Notes: generated by a model from the sequence alone, not told the origin. DNA of 64,000 nucleotides from Chlamydia avium 10DC88 (GCF_000583875.1 NZ_CP006571.1:847416-911415); one strand, 5' to 3'. Shown: positions 50,202-59,746, numbered from the stretch's first letter. Numbers and translations are program-made.

Positions 50202-50282
50202 TATTTTTCTTGCGATGATAGAAAGTTGGCATAATTTTCGCTCCTTAATTTCTTGTAGAAGCAGGAAATTTACGAGGAAATC

Positions 50283-50459
50283 ATGTCTATACCATATATT
50301 CAAAAAGAGCTAGCTCGTTTAGAATCTATTAATGATCAGTTGCTTACAGAACTACATTACGTACATACGTTATTGTGTGATATTGGGTTTCCAGAAGGAT
50401 TAGTTACTATTAAGGCAATTGCTAAAGAAGTACTCACTGAGGATGAATTCTTAGATTAA
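50283..50459 (+). CDS. Small conserved protein (CT652.1-like), 58 residues
   Basis: ATG at 50283 to TAA at 50457-50459, with GAGGAA 4 bases upstream of the ATG. The product begins MSIPYIQKELARLESINDQL and ends TEDEFLD: acidic, helical, Leu-heptad-like. A small frame with good initiation and a tight position between the DUF582 gene and the convergent lptB (4-base overlap) supports it as a gene. In C. trachomatis a small gene of this size sits next to the lptB homologue. Function unknown. Confidence 0.75.
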   Translation: MSIPYIQKELARLESINDQLLTELHYVHTLLCDIGFPEGLVTIKAIAKEVLTEDEFLD

Positions 50460-51178
50460 TAGGAAAAAGAATCGCCGAGATAGTGTTGCTTTACCATGGG
50501 ATTAGCAATCATTTGTGATGAGGAGCCTTCAAAGAAAATTTTTCCATCAATGATGAGATAACAACGATCCGCTATGGAGAGAAGCTCCTTAGCATTATGA
50601 TCTGTAATGAGAATACCAATCCCACGACTGGATAGAATTTTGATTAAGTATTTTACATTTTGAATTACAAGAGGATCTACATTAGCAAAAGGCTCATCTA
50701 GAAGAAGCACACTGGGGTTAAGTGCTAGCACACAGGCAATTTCGAGTCTCCGACGTTCTCCTCCCGAAAGAGTTCCAGCTTTTTTATTAATACATGAAGA
50801 TAATTGGAGATCATCTATCAATGTTTCGAGTAAGTGCGATTGTTGTTTTCTTGCTTTATAGATGATTTCTAGGATACAGATCAGGTTTTCTTTTACTGTA
50901 AGATCTTTAAATATTGTAGGTTCTTGAGGTAGATAACCAATTCCTAGTCTCGCTCGATAATCCATCGTTTTTTTAGTGACATCAGTATTTTTAAAGATAA
51001 TCTTTCCCGAATCGGGACGGATTAATCCTACAGTAAGATAGAAAGCTGTTGTTTTTCCCGCACCATTAGGTCCCAAAAGCCCGACAACTTCTCCTGAATT
51101 CACTTCAAAAGAAACATCATTTGTAACAGGTTTTTTATTATATTTTTTTACTAAGTTACATACAGAAAGTACGGGCAT
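50456..51178 (-). CDS. lptB: LPS export ABC ATPase
   Basis: ABC ATPase of the LptBFG transporter that lifts LPS from the inner membrane, 240 residues. Walker A GPNGAGKTT at 36-44, the signature LSGGERRRLEIACVLA at about 138-153, LLLDEPFANVDP, and ITDHNAKELL. The double neighbour kdsA (KDO synthesis) and the CT654-like gene agree with an LPS operon. It corresponds to CT653. It lies 6 bases downstream of the CT654-like gene. Confidence 0.92.
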   Translation of the reverse strand: MPVLSVCNLVKKYNKKPVTNDVSFEVNSGEVVGLLGPNGAGKTTAFYLTVGLIRPDSGKIIFKNTDVTKKTMDYRARLGIGYLPQEPTIFKDLTVKENLICILEIIYKARKQQSHLLETLIDDLQLSSCINKKAGTLSGGERRRLEIACVLALNPSVLLLDEPFANVDPLVIQNVKYLIKILSSRGIGILITDHNAKELLSIADRCYLIIDGKIFFEGSSSQMIANPMVKQHYLGDSFSY

Positions 51179-51184
51179 AGCTAC

Positions 51185-51670
51185 CTATTTTTTGAGTAAA
51201 AATAACGACAGAGTTTTCATACCCCCTTCGACTCTTTCATCAGATCCTTGCGGATCCGGATGGATGGGATCTACGTGAAAATAACAATCATAAATATTTA
51301 GTGAACAATCTTGGTAATTTAATACTCCTCCTTTACCTTGAAATGTCATTAACTTATCTAAGTCTTGAGTGTAGATATGGCCGGAGAGTTTAGATAAAGC
51401 TTCCTTACAAACATAGTTGGTATCAGCTAAATGTAACTCCATACAAGATTTATCTACGTGGCAATTGAAAAATCTTCTTTCTGGTGAGGTAATCTGTTTC
51501 TGAATGCCTAGTTTCTTAATCTTGAGGAAAGGAGGAGTAGTATCAAAATGCTTATTCATACAGGAAACGTCGCAAATGCTATCTACTTTAATGATAGCAA
51601 TCATGGTGGAACATGCAATTCCTAAGATTCCTAGAGAGCAAAGTAAACCATAAAACCAAAATTTCGTCAT
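51185..51670 (-). CDS. CT654-family anchored protein, LptC-like candidate
   Basis: 161 residues from the ATG at 51670, which overlaps the kdsA stop (ATGA); a start upstream would add 16 residues read inside kdsA. It has one N-terminal membrane span (about 5-22, [18 protein letters not shown]) and a small beta-rich outer part (about 50-140) with acidic and polar strands. Position between kdsA and lptB, plus this topology (short anchor, periplasmic beta-jellyroll-like part), fit LptC. The assignment is inference; there is no strict LptC motif that I can confirm. Confidence 0.78.
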   Translation of the reverse strand: MTKFWFYGLLCSLGILGIACSTMIAIIKVDSICDVSCMNKHFDTTPPFLKIKKLGIQKQITSPERRFFNCHVDKSCMELHLADTNYVCKEALSKLSGHIYTQDLDKLMTFQGKGGVLNYQDCSLNIYDCYFHVDPIHPDPQGSDERVEGGMKTLSLFLLKK

Positions 51671-52476
51671 ACTAATGCCGAAGTAAATGAACATACACAA
51701 GAGTACAGTTGATCCCATGTGGAGATTAGTTCAGCAAAAGCATCTAGAGATAGCATAGAAGCGGCATCGCTTTTTGCTGAAGATGGGTCAGCATGTACCT
51801 CAATGAAAAGACCGTGAGCACCTGCTGCTAAGGCTGCTCGCGTTAATGTAGGAATAAATTCCGTTTGTCCTCCACTTTCTGTTTGTAGCCCTCCAGGAAG
51901 TTGTACAGAGTGTGTTCCGTCAAAAAGGACAGGGAAACCATGACGTGCTAGCACAGGAATAGCTCGCATATCTGAAATCAGATTGTTATAACCAAAAGAA
52001 AATCCTCTTTCTGTGAGTATAATATTTTTATTTCCTGTCGAGAGGATTTTTTCAATAGGGCCGTGGAGATCCCAAGGAGACAGGAATTGCCCTTTTTTAA
52101 TATTGATAGTTGCTTGTGTCTCTCCTGCAGCAATGAGTAAATCAGTTTGGCGGCATAAAAATGCAGGGATTTGCAGAATATCACAGACTTGAGCTGCTTC
52201 GCGTGCTTCGTCTGGAGAGTGAACATCTGTCAGGATTTCTACATTTAGAGTTTCTTTAATATTCGATAGGACTTTCAGGCCTTTTGTGATCCCAGGGCCT
52301 CGATATGAGTGTATGGAGGAACGGTTAGCTTTATCATAGCTACTTTTAAATATCCAATGAATACGGTCGGCATAGGGAGTGACTATTTCTTGAATTTTCC
52401 TCGCAATTTCTATTGTAGTTCTCTCTTCTTCTATAACACAGGGACCGGCAATGAGAATCATTTTATTTGAGAACAT
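51667..52476 (-). CDS. kdsA: 3-deoxy-D-manno-octulosonate 8-phosphate synthase
   Basis: Condenses phosphoenolpyruvate with arabinose-5-phosphate to KDO-8-phosphate, needed for the chlamydial LPS. The 269 residues contain IAGPCVIE at the N-terminus, [11 protein letters not shown] for PEP binding, [14 protein letters not shown], and [12 protein letters not shown]. It heads the operon with the CT654-like and lptB genes. An ATG at 52476. Confidence 0.95.
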   Translation of the reverse strand: MFSNKMILIAGPCVIEEERTTIEIARKIQEIVTPYADRIHWIFKSSYDKANRSSIHSYRGPGITKGLKVLSNIKETLNVEILTDVHSPDEAREAAQVCDILQIPAFLCRQTDLLIAAGETQATINIKKGQFLSPWDLHGPIEKILSTGNKNIILTERGFSFGYNNLISDMRAIPVLARHGFPVLFDGTHSVQLPGGLQTESGGQTEFIPTLTRAALAAGAHGLFIEVHADPSSAKSDAASMLSLDAFAELISTWDQLYSCVCSFTSALV

Positions 52477-52590
52477 TATCTTTTACTCTTAATCGTTAAT
52501 AAAAAGCCACTATAGAGGTTTATGTGAAACAAGTCTACAGAGGATTTAGTTAATGCTCCTTGAGGAACATGAATGAAAATGAGTCTTAAA

Positions 52591-52618
52591 TTGACTTTTT
52601 TAGACTTAGATTTATACT
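52591..52618 (+). promoter_or_regulatory. Sigma-66 promoter of tRNA-Arg
   Basis: TTGACT (52591-52596), a 16-base spacer and TATACT (52613-52618), five of six consensus bases in each box. The expected start, about 52625, is 50 bases ahead of the tRNA. Confidence 0.65.
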
Positions 52619-52675
52619 AAGTCCAAAGTTTTTTATATTAAGACGTTTTCTTTATTCAAATTTCTGTGTGAATCT

Positions 52676-52748
52676 GGACCGATAGCTCAGAGGATAGAGC
52701 ATTCGCCTTCTAAGCGAATGGTCGCAGGTTCGAATCCTGCTCGGTCCG
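52676..52748 (+). tRNA. tRNA-Arg (UCU)
   Basis: 73 bases: acceptor stem GGACCGA with TCGGTCC, discriminator G; anticodon arm TTCGC-CTTCTAA-GCGAA gives TCT at 34-36. CCA is not encoded. A run of five Ts follows within 10 bases. Confidence 0.96.
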
Positions 52749-52777
52749 ATTTTTATTGGTTTTAAAATTCACCCTTG

Positions 52778-52796
52778 CCTGCGGAATTTCCGCAGG
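52778..52796. terminator. Bidirectional hairpin between tRNA-Arg and khpA
   Basis: Perfect nine-base inverted repeat CCTGCGGAA (52778-52786) and TTCCGCAGG (52788-52796) around one T, flanked by CACC and GGTG that can extend the stem. It separates convergent units. Confidence 0.65.
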
Positions 52797-52823
52797 ATGA
52801 GGAAAAGGTGTATTTTGTTTGGC

Positions 52824-53060
52824 TTAATTATCTTCCATAATTTCTAGGCTGACTTTCACATTGTTTCTACTGGCTACGGAAACAAGTAAAGTACGTATGG
52901 CTTTGATTGTTCGGCCTTCTTTACCTATAATTTTGCCTATATCGGGTTTGGCGACTGTCAATTCGTAGATAATAGTATGCGTTCCTTGTACTTCTTTAAT
53001 ATGCACTTCGTCAGGGCGATCTACGAGGTTTTTAATAATGTAGGCTAAAAATTCTTTCAT
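52824..53060 (-). CDS. khpA: KH-domain RNA-binding protein KhpA
   Basis: 78 residues of a single KH domain, with the GxxG loop in GKIIGKEGRT at 42-51 and the strand-helix pattern of the KhpA/YlqC family, often an RNA chaperone with links to cell envelope control. It sits between tRNA-Arg (convergent) and rluD (upstream on the same strand, 112 bases away). Confidence 0.9.
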   Translation of the reverse strand: MKEFLAYIIKNLVDRPDEVHIKEVQGTHTIIYELTVAKPDIGKIIGKEGRTIKAIRTLLVSVASRNNVKVSLEIMEDN

Positions 53061-53172
53061 AAGGTCATCCTATAACTAAATTTTCGCTGTCTGCAGGAGA
53101 TCGGAAAAAATCGAACTCTAATTAATTTAATTCTAGTTTGTATGTAAAAATAATCAAACTAATTATTAGTTT

Positions 53173-54138
53173 TTATTTAATAAAATCAAACAATTGCTTG
53201 TTAGTATTTATATTAGTATCTTGAAATTCTTTCTTTATTAAGAGTCTCATATCACAAGGCAGCGGAGTAGTTAGTTTTAAGGGCTCATAAGTTTGTGGAT
53301 GAATAAATTCTAGGCTATAGGCATGTAATTGTTGTTTGTCAAGATTGTAACTTGTGTTTATAGATTTAGATCCATAAATAGGATCTCCTAAAATAGGTGT
53401 ATTTAAGTACTTCATATGTACTCTAAGTTGATGAGTACGCCCTGTTTCTGGATACAAGAGAACAAGACTAAGTTTTCCATTATAAGTTAATACCTCACAA
53501 TGAGTAACAGCCTCTTTCCCAGAGGTAGAAATAGTGATTTCTTTTCTTTTAATGGGATGACGAGACAATTTTGTACGGATGGTTGTATTTGTTGGTTTCC
53601 CTATGCAAATAGCGACGTAAATTTTTTTTATCTGTTTCCTTGAGAATAATTCACTATAAATAGCTTTTGCTTGACGTGTTTTTGCAGTAATTAATAATCC
53701 TGAAGTATCTTTATCTAGTCGGTGAATAATTCCAGGTCGCCAGGGATCTTCGGGAAATTCTTGTTTTAGTCTTTCTCCAATTTCATGAAGTAAGGCGTGT
53801 ACAACAGTGGAGTCGGCATGCCCTGGAGCAGGATGTACAACCATATTGCGAGGCTTATTAATTACTAAAATCTGATCATCTTCATACACTTTATCTAGGG
53901 GAATAGCTTCAGGGGTAAGCTGATGCATCTCTTCTTTTTCAGAAAGAGTAATAATTACAGAGTCCCCAGCCACTACTTGTGTAGATGCTTTAGTTTGTAC
54001 ACGTCCATTTACTTGAACACATTGGTTAGCAATGTGTTGCTGATAAAAAGTTCTTGAATATTGTCCTTGTTGAGAAACTAAGAATTTATCCAGGCGGTTA
54101 GCATTAGTTTCGTCAACAGTAAAACAGATAGATTTCAT
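53173..54138 (-). CDS. rluD: Large-subunit rRNA pseudouridine synthase, RluD type
   Basis: Makes pseudouridines in 23S rRNA. The 321 residues have an N-terminal S4 RNA-binding domain (about 12-65, RLDKFLVSQ) and the catalytic domain with HRLDKDTSG at 139-147, where Asp142 is the nucleophile. The C-terminal LYPETGRTHQLRVHM is also family standard. It corresponds to CT658 (sfhB). Distinction from RluC or RluA rests on length and S4 domain. Confidence 0.92.
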   Translation of the reverse strand: MKSICFTVDETNANRLDKFLVSQQGQYSRTFYQQHIANQCVQVNGRVQTKASTQVVAGDSVIITLSEKEEMHQLTPEAIPLDKVYEDDQILVINKPRNMVVHPAPGHADSTVVHALLHEIGERLKQEFPEDPWRPGIIHRLDKDTSGLLITAKTRQAKAIYSELFSRKQIKKIYVAICIGKPTNTTIRTKLSRHPIKRKEITISTSGKEAVTHCEVLTYNGKLSLVLLYPETGRTHQLRVHMKYLNTPILGDPIYGSKSINTSYNLDKQQLHAYSLEFIHPQTYEPLKLTTPLPCDMRLLIKKEFQDTNINTNKQLFDFIK

Positions 54139-54270
54139 TTATAAAGTTTTTGTTTTAAGATTTTAAAATAAAAAAACTTATGATTCTAGAAAAAATAGAA
54201 AATCTTTTGTTTTTAAAACATTAAGCTAATTACAGTAAAAATTGCCTTCTAATTGTAATTAAAATTTTTT

Positions 54271-54570
54271 CTAAGATGGAAGAGAAATATATTGAAAGTT
54301 CTCACATGCTAAAAAAGTAAGAGAAGAAACATCATCACACAAGAAGGTATGTTGTAATAGACTAGTAACATGGCGAATGTGTTTTTCCCATTCTTGTATA
54401 GTGTAAGGAAATTTGTGGAGTTCTTTGGCAAGATAACGATTTCTTTGGTAAGAAATTAAGAACAAGTACAAAGGATTATTAATAAATAGGGACCAACGAG
54501 GGGCAGAGCTCATAAAACGCAAGAATACCGCTTCTTGCAGAGGAAGAGCTAAAAAATAGCTTGGTGCCAT
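54271..54570 (-). CDS. Unrecognised small protein, 99 residues
   Basis: An ATG at 54570 follows directly after the end of the CT659-like gene. The protein is basic and aromatic-rich (NPLYLFLISYQRNRYLA), with no signal and no motif known to me. It is likely the last gene of the gyrB2-gyrA2-CT659 strand. No Shine-Dalgarno is evident. It may be a chlamydial small protein, or a degenerate remnant. Confidence 0.5.
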   Translation of the reverse strand: MAPSYFLALPLQEAVFLRFMSSAPRWSLFINNPLYLFLISYQRNRYLAKELHKFPYTIQEWEKHIRHVTSLLQHTFLCDDVSSLTFLACENFQYISLPS

Positions 54571-54578
54571 ACTATTCT

Positions 54579-54864
54579 TTATATATAGAACGCATTTTTT
54601 TTAGATGCTTTTTGCGCGCGATCCATTTCTTTATGGATGTTGCCAAATGAAGAAATTAAAATAGATTGAATGAAGCTATTGTACATTTCTTCACCTTTTT
54701 CTTTTCCCATTTTTTTGAATTAGGGCCAGACGTAATTGATCTAATGTACGTACAGGTCCTTCAAACGTCATATTCGAAGGGGCAAAGTAGTCAGGAGAGG
54801 CTTCATGTACAGGAGATGGTCGTTGTACTTCTATACCTTCAGTATTGATGTAGCGTGGTTCCAT
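54579..54864 (-). CDS. CT659-family small protein, with a +1 frameshift at an A7 run
   Basis: Starts at the ATG at 54864 (MEPRYINTEGIEVQ). It reads 57 residues and then stops at 54691. With one A fewer in the seven-A run (complement of 54710-54716), the frame continues as LALIQKMGKEKGEEMYNSFIQ... to a stop at 54579, giving about 94 residues. The C-terminal part MYNSFIQSILISSFGNIH is a plausible conserved helix. Function unknown. A second A8 run near 54595-54602 could shift the last few residues again. It lies 111 bases beyond gyrA2 on the same strand. Confidence 0.72.
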
Positions 54865-54975
54865 ACCCTAACCATCGTTTATGTTTAAGCCTATATTATG
54901 CATTTTACTACGATGAAGAGTTATTTTCTATGTTATACAAGTCCCTTGTATTAGAAAATATGCTTTTCGATTGTT

Positions 54976-56421
54976 TTATTTACAAACAACTTTCTGTTGT
55001 AGAAAAGCTTGCTTTTTTAAAGAGGAAGATAAAATTTGTGTTTTTCTCGTTCCTAAATGTCTGTATTTTTCTAAAAAATCTTTCAAATATTTTATGGTGA
55101 ATTTCTTCATATTGCTGAGATTTTTCTCTACAGCAGCTTGTTTTTTTTCTAAGTTGGCTAAATCTTTAGTATAATGATCCTCGTTAAAACAGAGGATTTT
55201 TTTAATAGTTAATGATGCTAGTTGTGAGGTGGTTGCTTTGCTAGGAGGACCGTAGTTATAACTAGGAAGAAAGGGTGCTAAGGAAGAAACTACAGTATTA
55301 TGTAAATCTTCCGGGGAAATTTTCTTTCCTAGTTGCGCAAGATGTTCTCGAACCTCATCGTACAACCGGTATTTAATGAAAATATACTCTAAAGTTTTAT
55401 GATAGTATTCTTGAGAAAGTGCTTCTCGAAGAATATGTAATTCTTTTTGTAAATAACCCATTAAGGTTTCTGTGTGGAGCTTTAAAATTTCAGAAATTGA
55501 GGTTTCTCTAGGCGTATTATTATAAATTGCTGTGGGCTTCGACGTGAGAATTACTCGACATTCTGTATGTTGGAACAAAGCTTCTATAGCTTCCTTAGCA
55601 TGTATACCTTTAGCAAGTTTAATTTCTATATGAGGTACGCTTGTAGAAAAATCTTGAATGGAATCTATTTTGATCACACCACGTTTTGCTGCATGTTCAA
55701 TAGAACGAATTAGTGTTTCCGTGGTTGTTGAGGGGCAGATTTCTTTGATAATAAGTGTTTTATCGTTTACAGTTTGAATGGCGGCGTACAATGTTATAGA
55801 ACCTAGACCATCATGATATTCTGAGGCATCCATGATTCCTCCGGATAAGAAATCAGGAAGAAGAGCAAATGGACGATTATTTAAAATAGCTATTTGTGCT
55901 TCTAGAATTTCACATAAGTTATGAGGGAAAATCTTTGTCGTCATGCCAACAGCAATACCCTCGGCGCCATGCAATAATAATAAAGGAAGTTTTGCAGGCA
56001 GGATATCCGGCTCTTGCTCTCTTCCATCATAAGAATCGTGGAAGGACATGAGATCCGTATTAAAAAGAATTTCTTTTGCTAAAGGGCTTAATCGAGCTTC
56101 AATATAACGTGCCGCTGCATGAGGATCTCCAGTAAGAGGATTCCCGAAATTACCTTGAGTATCAAGCAAATATCCTTTATTAGCTAAGACAACAAGAGCT
56201 TCAACGATAGGAGCATCTCCATGGGGATGCAATGCCATTGTTCTGCCAGCAATATTCGCAACTTTGTGCATTTTCCCATCGTCCATTTGGAATAAGGTCC
56301 ATAACAATCGACGTTGTACAGGTTTTAAACCATCTAGAATGTGAGGAATAGCTCTTTCTAAAATTACATAAGATGCGTAATGCATAAAATGGTTTTTAAA
56401 AAGATGAGAGATGTCGTGCAT
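54976..56421 (-). CDS. gyrA_2: Second type II topoisomerase subunit A (GyrA/ParC-like)
   Basis: DNA-cutting subunit of a type II topoisomerase, 481 residues. Motifs LKPVQRRLLWTLFQM, GRTMALHPHGDAPIVEAL and GNPLTGDPHAAARYIEARLS are present, with the active Tyr at 106. The C-terminal DNA-wrapping beta-pinwheel of true GyrA is missing, so this is a short ParC-like form, as in CT660. It starts 3 bases beyond the end of gyrB2, so the pair is likely a topo IV-type enzyme. Confidence 0.9.
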   Translation of the reverse strand: MHDISHLFKNHFMHYASYVILERAIPHILDGLKPVQRRLLWTLFQMDDGKMHKVANIAGRTMALHPHGDAPIVEALVVLANKGYLLDTQGNFGNPLTGDPHAAARYIEARLSPLAKEILFNTDLMSFHDSYDGREQEPDILPAKLPLLLLHGAEGIAVGMTTKIFPHNLCEILEAQIAILNNRPFALLPDFLSGGIMDASEYHDGLGSITLYAAIQTVNDKTLIIKEICPSTTTETLIRSIEHAAKRGVIKIDSIQDFSTSVPHIEIKLAKGIHAKEAIEALFQHTECRVILTSKPTAIYNNTPRETSISEILKLHTETLMGYLQKELHILREALSQEYYHKTLEYIFIKYRLYDEVREHLAQLGKKISPEDLHNTVVSSLAPFLPSYNYGPPSKATTSQLASLTIKKILCFNEDHYTKDLANLEKKQAAVEKNLSNMKKFTIKYLKDFLEKYRHLGTRKTQILSSSLKKQAFLQQKVVCK

Positions 56422-56424
56422 AAA

Positions 56425-58234
56425 CTAAAAATGGGTGATAAGATTATCCATAATAAATTGTTTACGTTCTTTAGTGTTTTTCCCCATGTAAAATTGTAGT
56501 AAAGAATTTACGGATTCTTGAGAGGTAATAGTCACGGGAGTTAGGCGCATATCTGTACCGATAAAAGCTTTAAATTCATTAGGAGAAATTTCTCCTAGTC
56601 CTTTAAATCGTGTTATTTCTAAAGAAGTTTCTTTTTTTCTGAATTGTTGAATAACCTGAAGCTTTTCCTGCTCAGAATAACAGTATTGCGTTGTGTCTTT
56701 ATAACGAATTTTGAATAAAGGAGTTTCTAGTATAAATAAGTGGTTATTCTCAACAACAGGAAGAAAGGTCTTAAGGAAAAAGGTAATGAGTAAATTACGA
56801 ATGTGCATTCCATCGACATCAGCGTCCGTTGCTAAAATAATCCGATTATAACGTAAATTTCGAGAATTGTTTTTAGTGATTCCTAAAGCAGTAGCAAGAT
56901 AAAATAGCTCATTGTTTTTATATATCTTTTCTTCTTCCACAGAAAACACGTTCAAAGGTTTCCCTCTAAGAGCAAATACAGCTTGGGTCAGAGGATCTCT
57001 TGAAGCTAATATTGAAGCAGAAGCAGATTCTCCTTCTGTGATAAAGATGGAAGATGCTTCTCCATACAGAGAATGTTCCATATAATGAAACTTACAGTCT
57101 CGTAGCTTGGGGATTTTATAATGGAGTCTTTTTTTGTTTTTCTTTAAGTTCTTGCTTAATGAATTGCATGTTTTTTCTAGTCTTTTCATTAAGCTTGATT
57201 TTTTCTAAGAGTCGTTCAGCAGAAGAAGGATGTTTTTTTAATTCTTGAATAATTGCAGTCTTTACATCTTTGATGATGTTCGCGCGAATTTGTGTATTGC
57301 CTAGTTTATTTTTAGTTTGTGACTCAAAAATAGGAGAGGCAATTTTTATAGCAATACAACCGACTAATCCCTCACGAATATCATTACTTATGAAATTTTT
57401 ATTAAAATAGTCATTAATACCTTTAACGATACCTTCTTTAAATGCAGTCAGATGTGTTCCTCCATCAATGGTTTCTTGACCATTTACAAAAGAGAAATAA
57501 CGTTCATTGTGAGCTTCTATATGAGTGAAAAGAAAAGATAACGTAGAATGATGGAAAGCAAGAGGAGGATAGAGTGGATTATCAGAAATTTCTTCATTTA
57601 ATAGATCTAGAAGACCTCCTTTAGATACGAATGTCTTTTCATTGAAGGAAATTTGTAATCCAGGGTGTAAATAAGTATAACGTCGAATTTTTTGTTTTAA
57701 AAACTCTTGATTAAAAGCAAACTCATGAAAGATTGTTGGATCGGGGGAAAAAGTGATTTCTGTACCATCTGGGTCTTTTGTAGATCCTTGGCGTACATCT
57801 TGTAAGACTCCTCTACAGAACATGGCATAGTGATATTTTCTTTTTCTTACGGAACGGACTATGAATTTTTCAGATAGCGCGTTGACAGCTTTTAATCCTA
57901 CGCCATTGAGACCTACAGAGAAGTGAAAGACATCTTGGGTATATTTAGCTCCAGTGTTAATTTTGGATACACAATCGATCATTTTCCCTAAGGGGATTCC
58001 TCGACCTAAGTCGTGAATAGTTACTGAATGCGCATTCGTTGTAACGGTGATAATATCACCGTAACCCATAATAAATTCGTCAACAGCATTATCCATAACT
58101 TCTTTAAATAAAGTATAGATACCGTCTTCAGCCTGTGATCCATCCCCCAATCTACCTATGTACATGCCTGCACGTAAACGAATATGATCCAAAGATGCTA
58201 GAGAAACAATGCTAGCTTCAGTATAGGGTGCCAT
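56425..58234 (-). CDS. gyrB_2: Second type II topoisomerase subunit B (GyrB/ParE-like), frameshifted at an A7 run
   Basis: ATPase subunit. The first frame, from the ATG at 58234, carries the GHKL ATPase (EVMDNAVDEF, DLGRGIPLG, VGLNGVGLKAVNALS) and stops after 372 codons. The TOPRIM half (ITEGESASASIL, TDADVDGMHIRNL) is in another frame to 56425. The junction is seven As (complement of 57129-57135). With one A fewer, the chain is ...KEKQKRLHYKIPKLRDCK... and 602 residues, close to the CT661 length. As written, a full enzyme is not made. A 17-base palindrome lies just upstream of the start. Confidence 0.88.
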
Positions 58235-58720
58235 AGAAATTTCTTAAGTCTTAAGAAGTACAGTAAATTTGTAGAACGAGTGACTATCTCTATATTATGG
58301 ATTGCAATAGAGACTTGGTCATTTTATTGTTTTCTTTTTATAAAAAAGTATTTGTCTTTTTGCAAAGATCTCCAGATTACGATATTTTCGTTTCTCGATC
58401 AAGGTAGAGCTATATTTTTCATGTAAAAGAGTGGAAACTCATAGTTATTTTCATAGTAAAATATATAGAGTCTCTCACTTACAAGTGATCCAATTTATTC
58501 ATTAGTCTACACGGTAATTCTCGTTTGTTTAATTCTTTTATTTTTGTAAAAGGAACAGATTTAATTTTGTCCTAAAAGTTCTGAAATTAAAAAAGATGTA
58601 AGGAAAATAGGTGGTATCTAATTTTATCTTGAGTTATATAGCTGGCTGACTTTCATGTTCCGCATGCAAGACAAGAATCCTTGCTTTGTAGTTTCAAGTA
58701 TTTGAATAAATAATTATAAC
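58235..58720. other. AT-rich intergenic stretch of about 486 bases between gyrB2 and hemA
   Basis: No gene is supported in it on either strand. It holds the 17-base palindrome at 58241-58257 close to gyrB2 and a small hairpin TCACTT-AC-AAGTGA at 58474-58487. It must hold promoters for both divergent genes, none of which I can place confidently. A small RNA is possible but not shown. Confidence 0.5.
58241..58257. repeat. 17-base palindrome TTCTTAAG-T-CTTAAGAA upstream of gyrB2
   Basis: Perfect 8-base inverted repeat around one T, 7 bases upstream of the gyrB2 start codon, where it would cover the ribosome site. Form fits an operator or an RNA stem. Confidence 0.45.
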
Positions 58721-59746
58721 GTGCTTATGGTTTTAGGAATTATTGGCGTTAGTTTTCGAGAAGCTGCTTTGGAAGAACGAGAGGCAGTTATCCATTTTTT
58801 CAAGGAATTTGAAACAAATCCCTTATTAGGACAGCGTTTTTTAGGCGAGAAAGGGTCGTTTATTTTGTTGCTTACTTGTCAACGTGCAGAAATGTATTTT
58901 TTCTCTCCAACGGATCATGAAATCATTCCAGAGTTAACAGCGCTTATTTTTGAAGTGGCTGGAGTAACACCATATTGTTATCAAGGATTTGTGTGTTTTC
59001 GACATTTATTTACGGTAACCAGCGGCATGGATAGCTTGATTTTTGGGGAAACAGAAATTCAAGGACAAGTAAAGCGAGCATATATGAAGGCAAAAGCAGA
59101 ACGTGATTTGCCGTCTACTTTACATTTTCTATTTCAAAAAGCTTTAAAAGAAGGGAAAGGATTTCGTGCACAGCTAGTTATATCACATCCTAAAGATATT
59201 ATGGAATCTACTGTAGAAGAAATTATATTGGAATGTAATAAGTCTAAGGAAAATGCATTTCTATTTATTGGCTACTCTGTAATTAATCGAAAAATAGCAC
59301 GTGGATTAAAAGCTCGGGGTTATCATAATTTAACTTTTTGTTCTCGTAAAAAACGTTCCATATCTTATAATACTATTTCACGTAATGAGTTATCTTTTGA
59401 AGATTCTTATGATGTGATTTTCTTTGGATCTTCAGAATCTGCTCGAGAGATTCCTGGATTGTCTTCAGAAACCCTAGCAAGTGTCCGTAATCGTTTAATT
59501 TTTGATCTCAATGTTCCGCGTACCTTTGCATTATATCATGCTCCGGCAGACGCTACATATTTAGATATGGACTTTATCAGTGAGCGTATACGACAAAAGC
59601 TTCAAAAATATCTACCCTCTGCAAGTAAAGACAAACCATTTTTAGCATTAGTAGCAAGGAAACAATGGGAAGCTTATGAAAAAAAGTACTCTTGCATATC
59701 TTCAGAGCAGATTCAATCTCTTTCATCGAAGTCTTTGATTCTTTAG
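58721..59746 (+). CDS. hemA: Glutamyl-tRNA reductase, short chlamydial form
   Basis: Reduces glutamyl-tRNA to glutamate-1-semialdehyde, the first step of haem synthesis. 341 residues from the GTG at 58721, or two fewer from the ATG at 58727. The catalytic Cys is at 53 in [26 protein letters not shown] at about 109-127 and the Rossmann strand [15 protein letters not shown] are present. Most GluTRs have about 420 residues; the C-terminal dimerisation helices are missing here, as known for chlamydial forms. No clear Shine-Dalgarno. Confidence 0.9.
   Translation: MLMVLGIIGVSFREAALEEREAVIHFFKEFETNPLLGQRFLGEKGSFILLLTCQRAEMYFFSPTDHEIIPELTALIFEVAGVTPYCYQGFVCFRHLFTVTSGMDSLIFGETEIQGQVKRAYMKAKAERDLPSTLHFLFQKALKEGKGFRAQLVISHPKDIMESTVEEIILECNKSKENAFLFIGYSVINRKIARGLKARGYHNLTFCSRKKRSISYNTISRNELSFEDSYDVIFFGSSESAREIPGLSSETLASVRNRLIFDLNVPRTFALYHAPADATYLDMDFISERIRQKLQKYLPSASKDKPFLALVARKQWEAYEKKYSCISSEQIQSLSSKSLIL

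Noticed and set aside
49921..50232. Frames of about 90-103 codons at the end of the second DUF582 gene
   Set aside because: Out-of-frame and antisense shadows of that gene, with no initiation signals.
52603..52623. Hairpin GACTTAG-CTAAGTC upstream of tRNA-Arg as a terminator
   Set aside because: It overlaps a near-consensus promoter for the tRNA and no plus-strand gene lies upstream to be terminated; the promoter reading is simpler.
54855..55174. Plus-strand frames of 67-81 codons near the gyrA2 end
   Set aside because: Antisense to gyrA2 and CT659; Phe/Leu-rich shadows of Lys/Glu codons.
58474..58487. TCACTT-AC-AAGTGA hairpin as a terminator
   Set aside because: Only six pairs, no T tract, and no gene runs into it.
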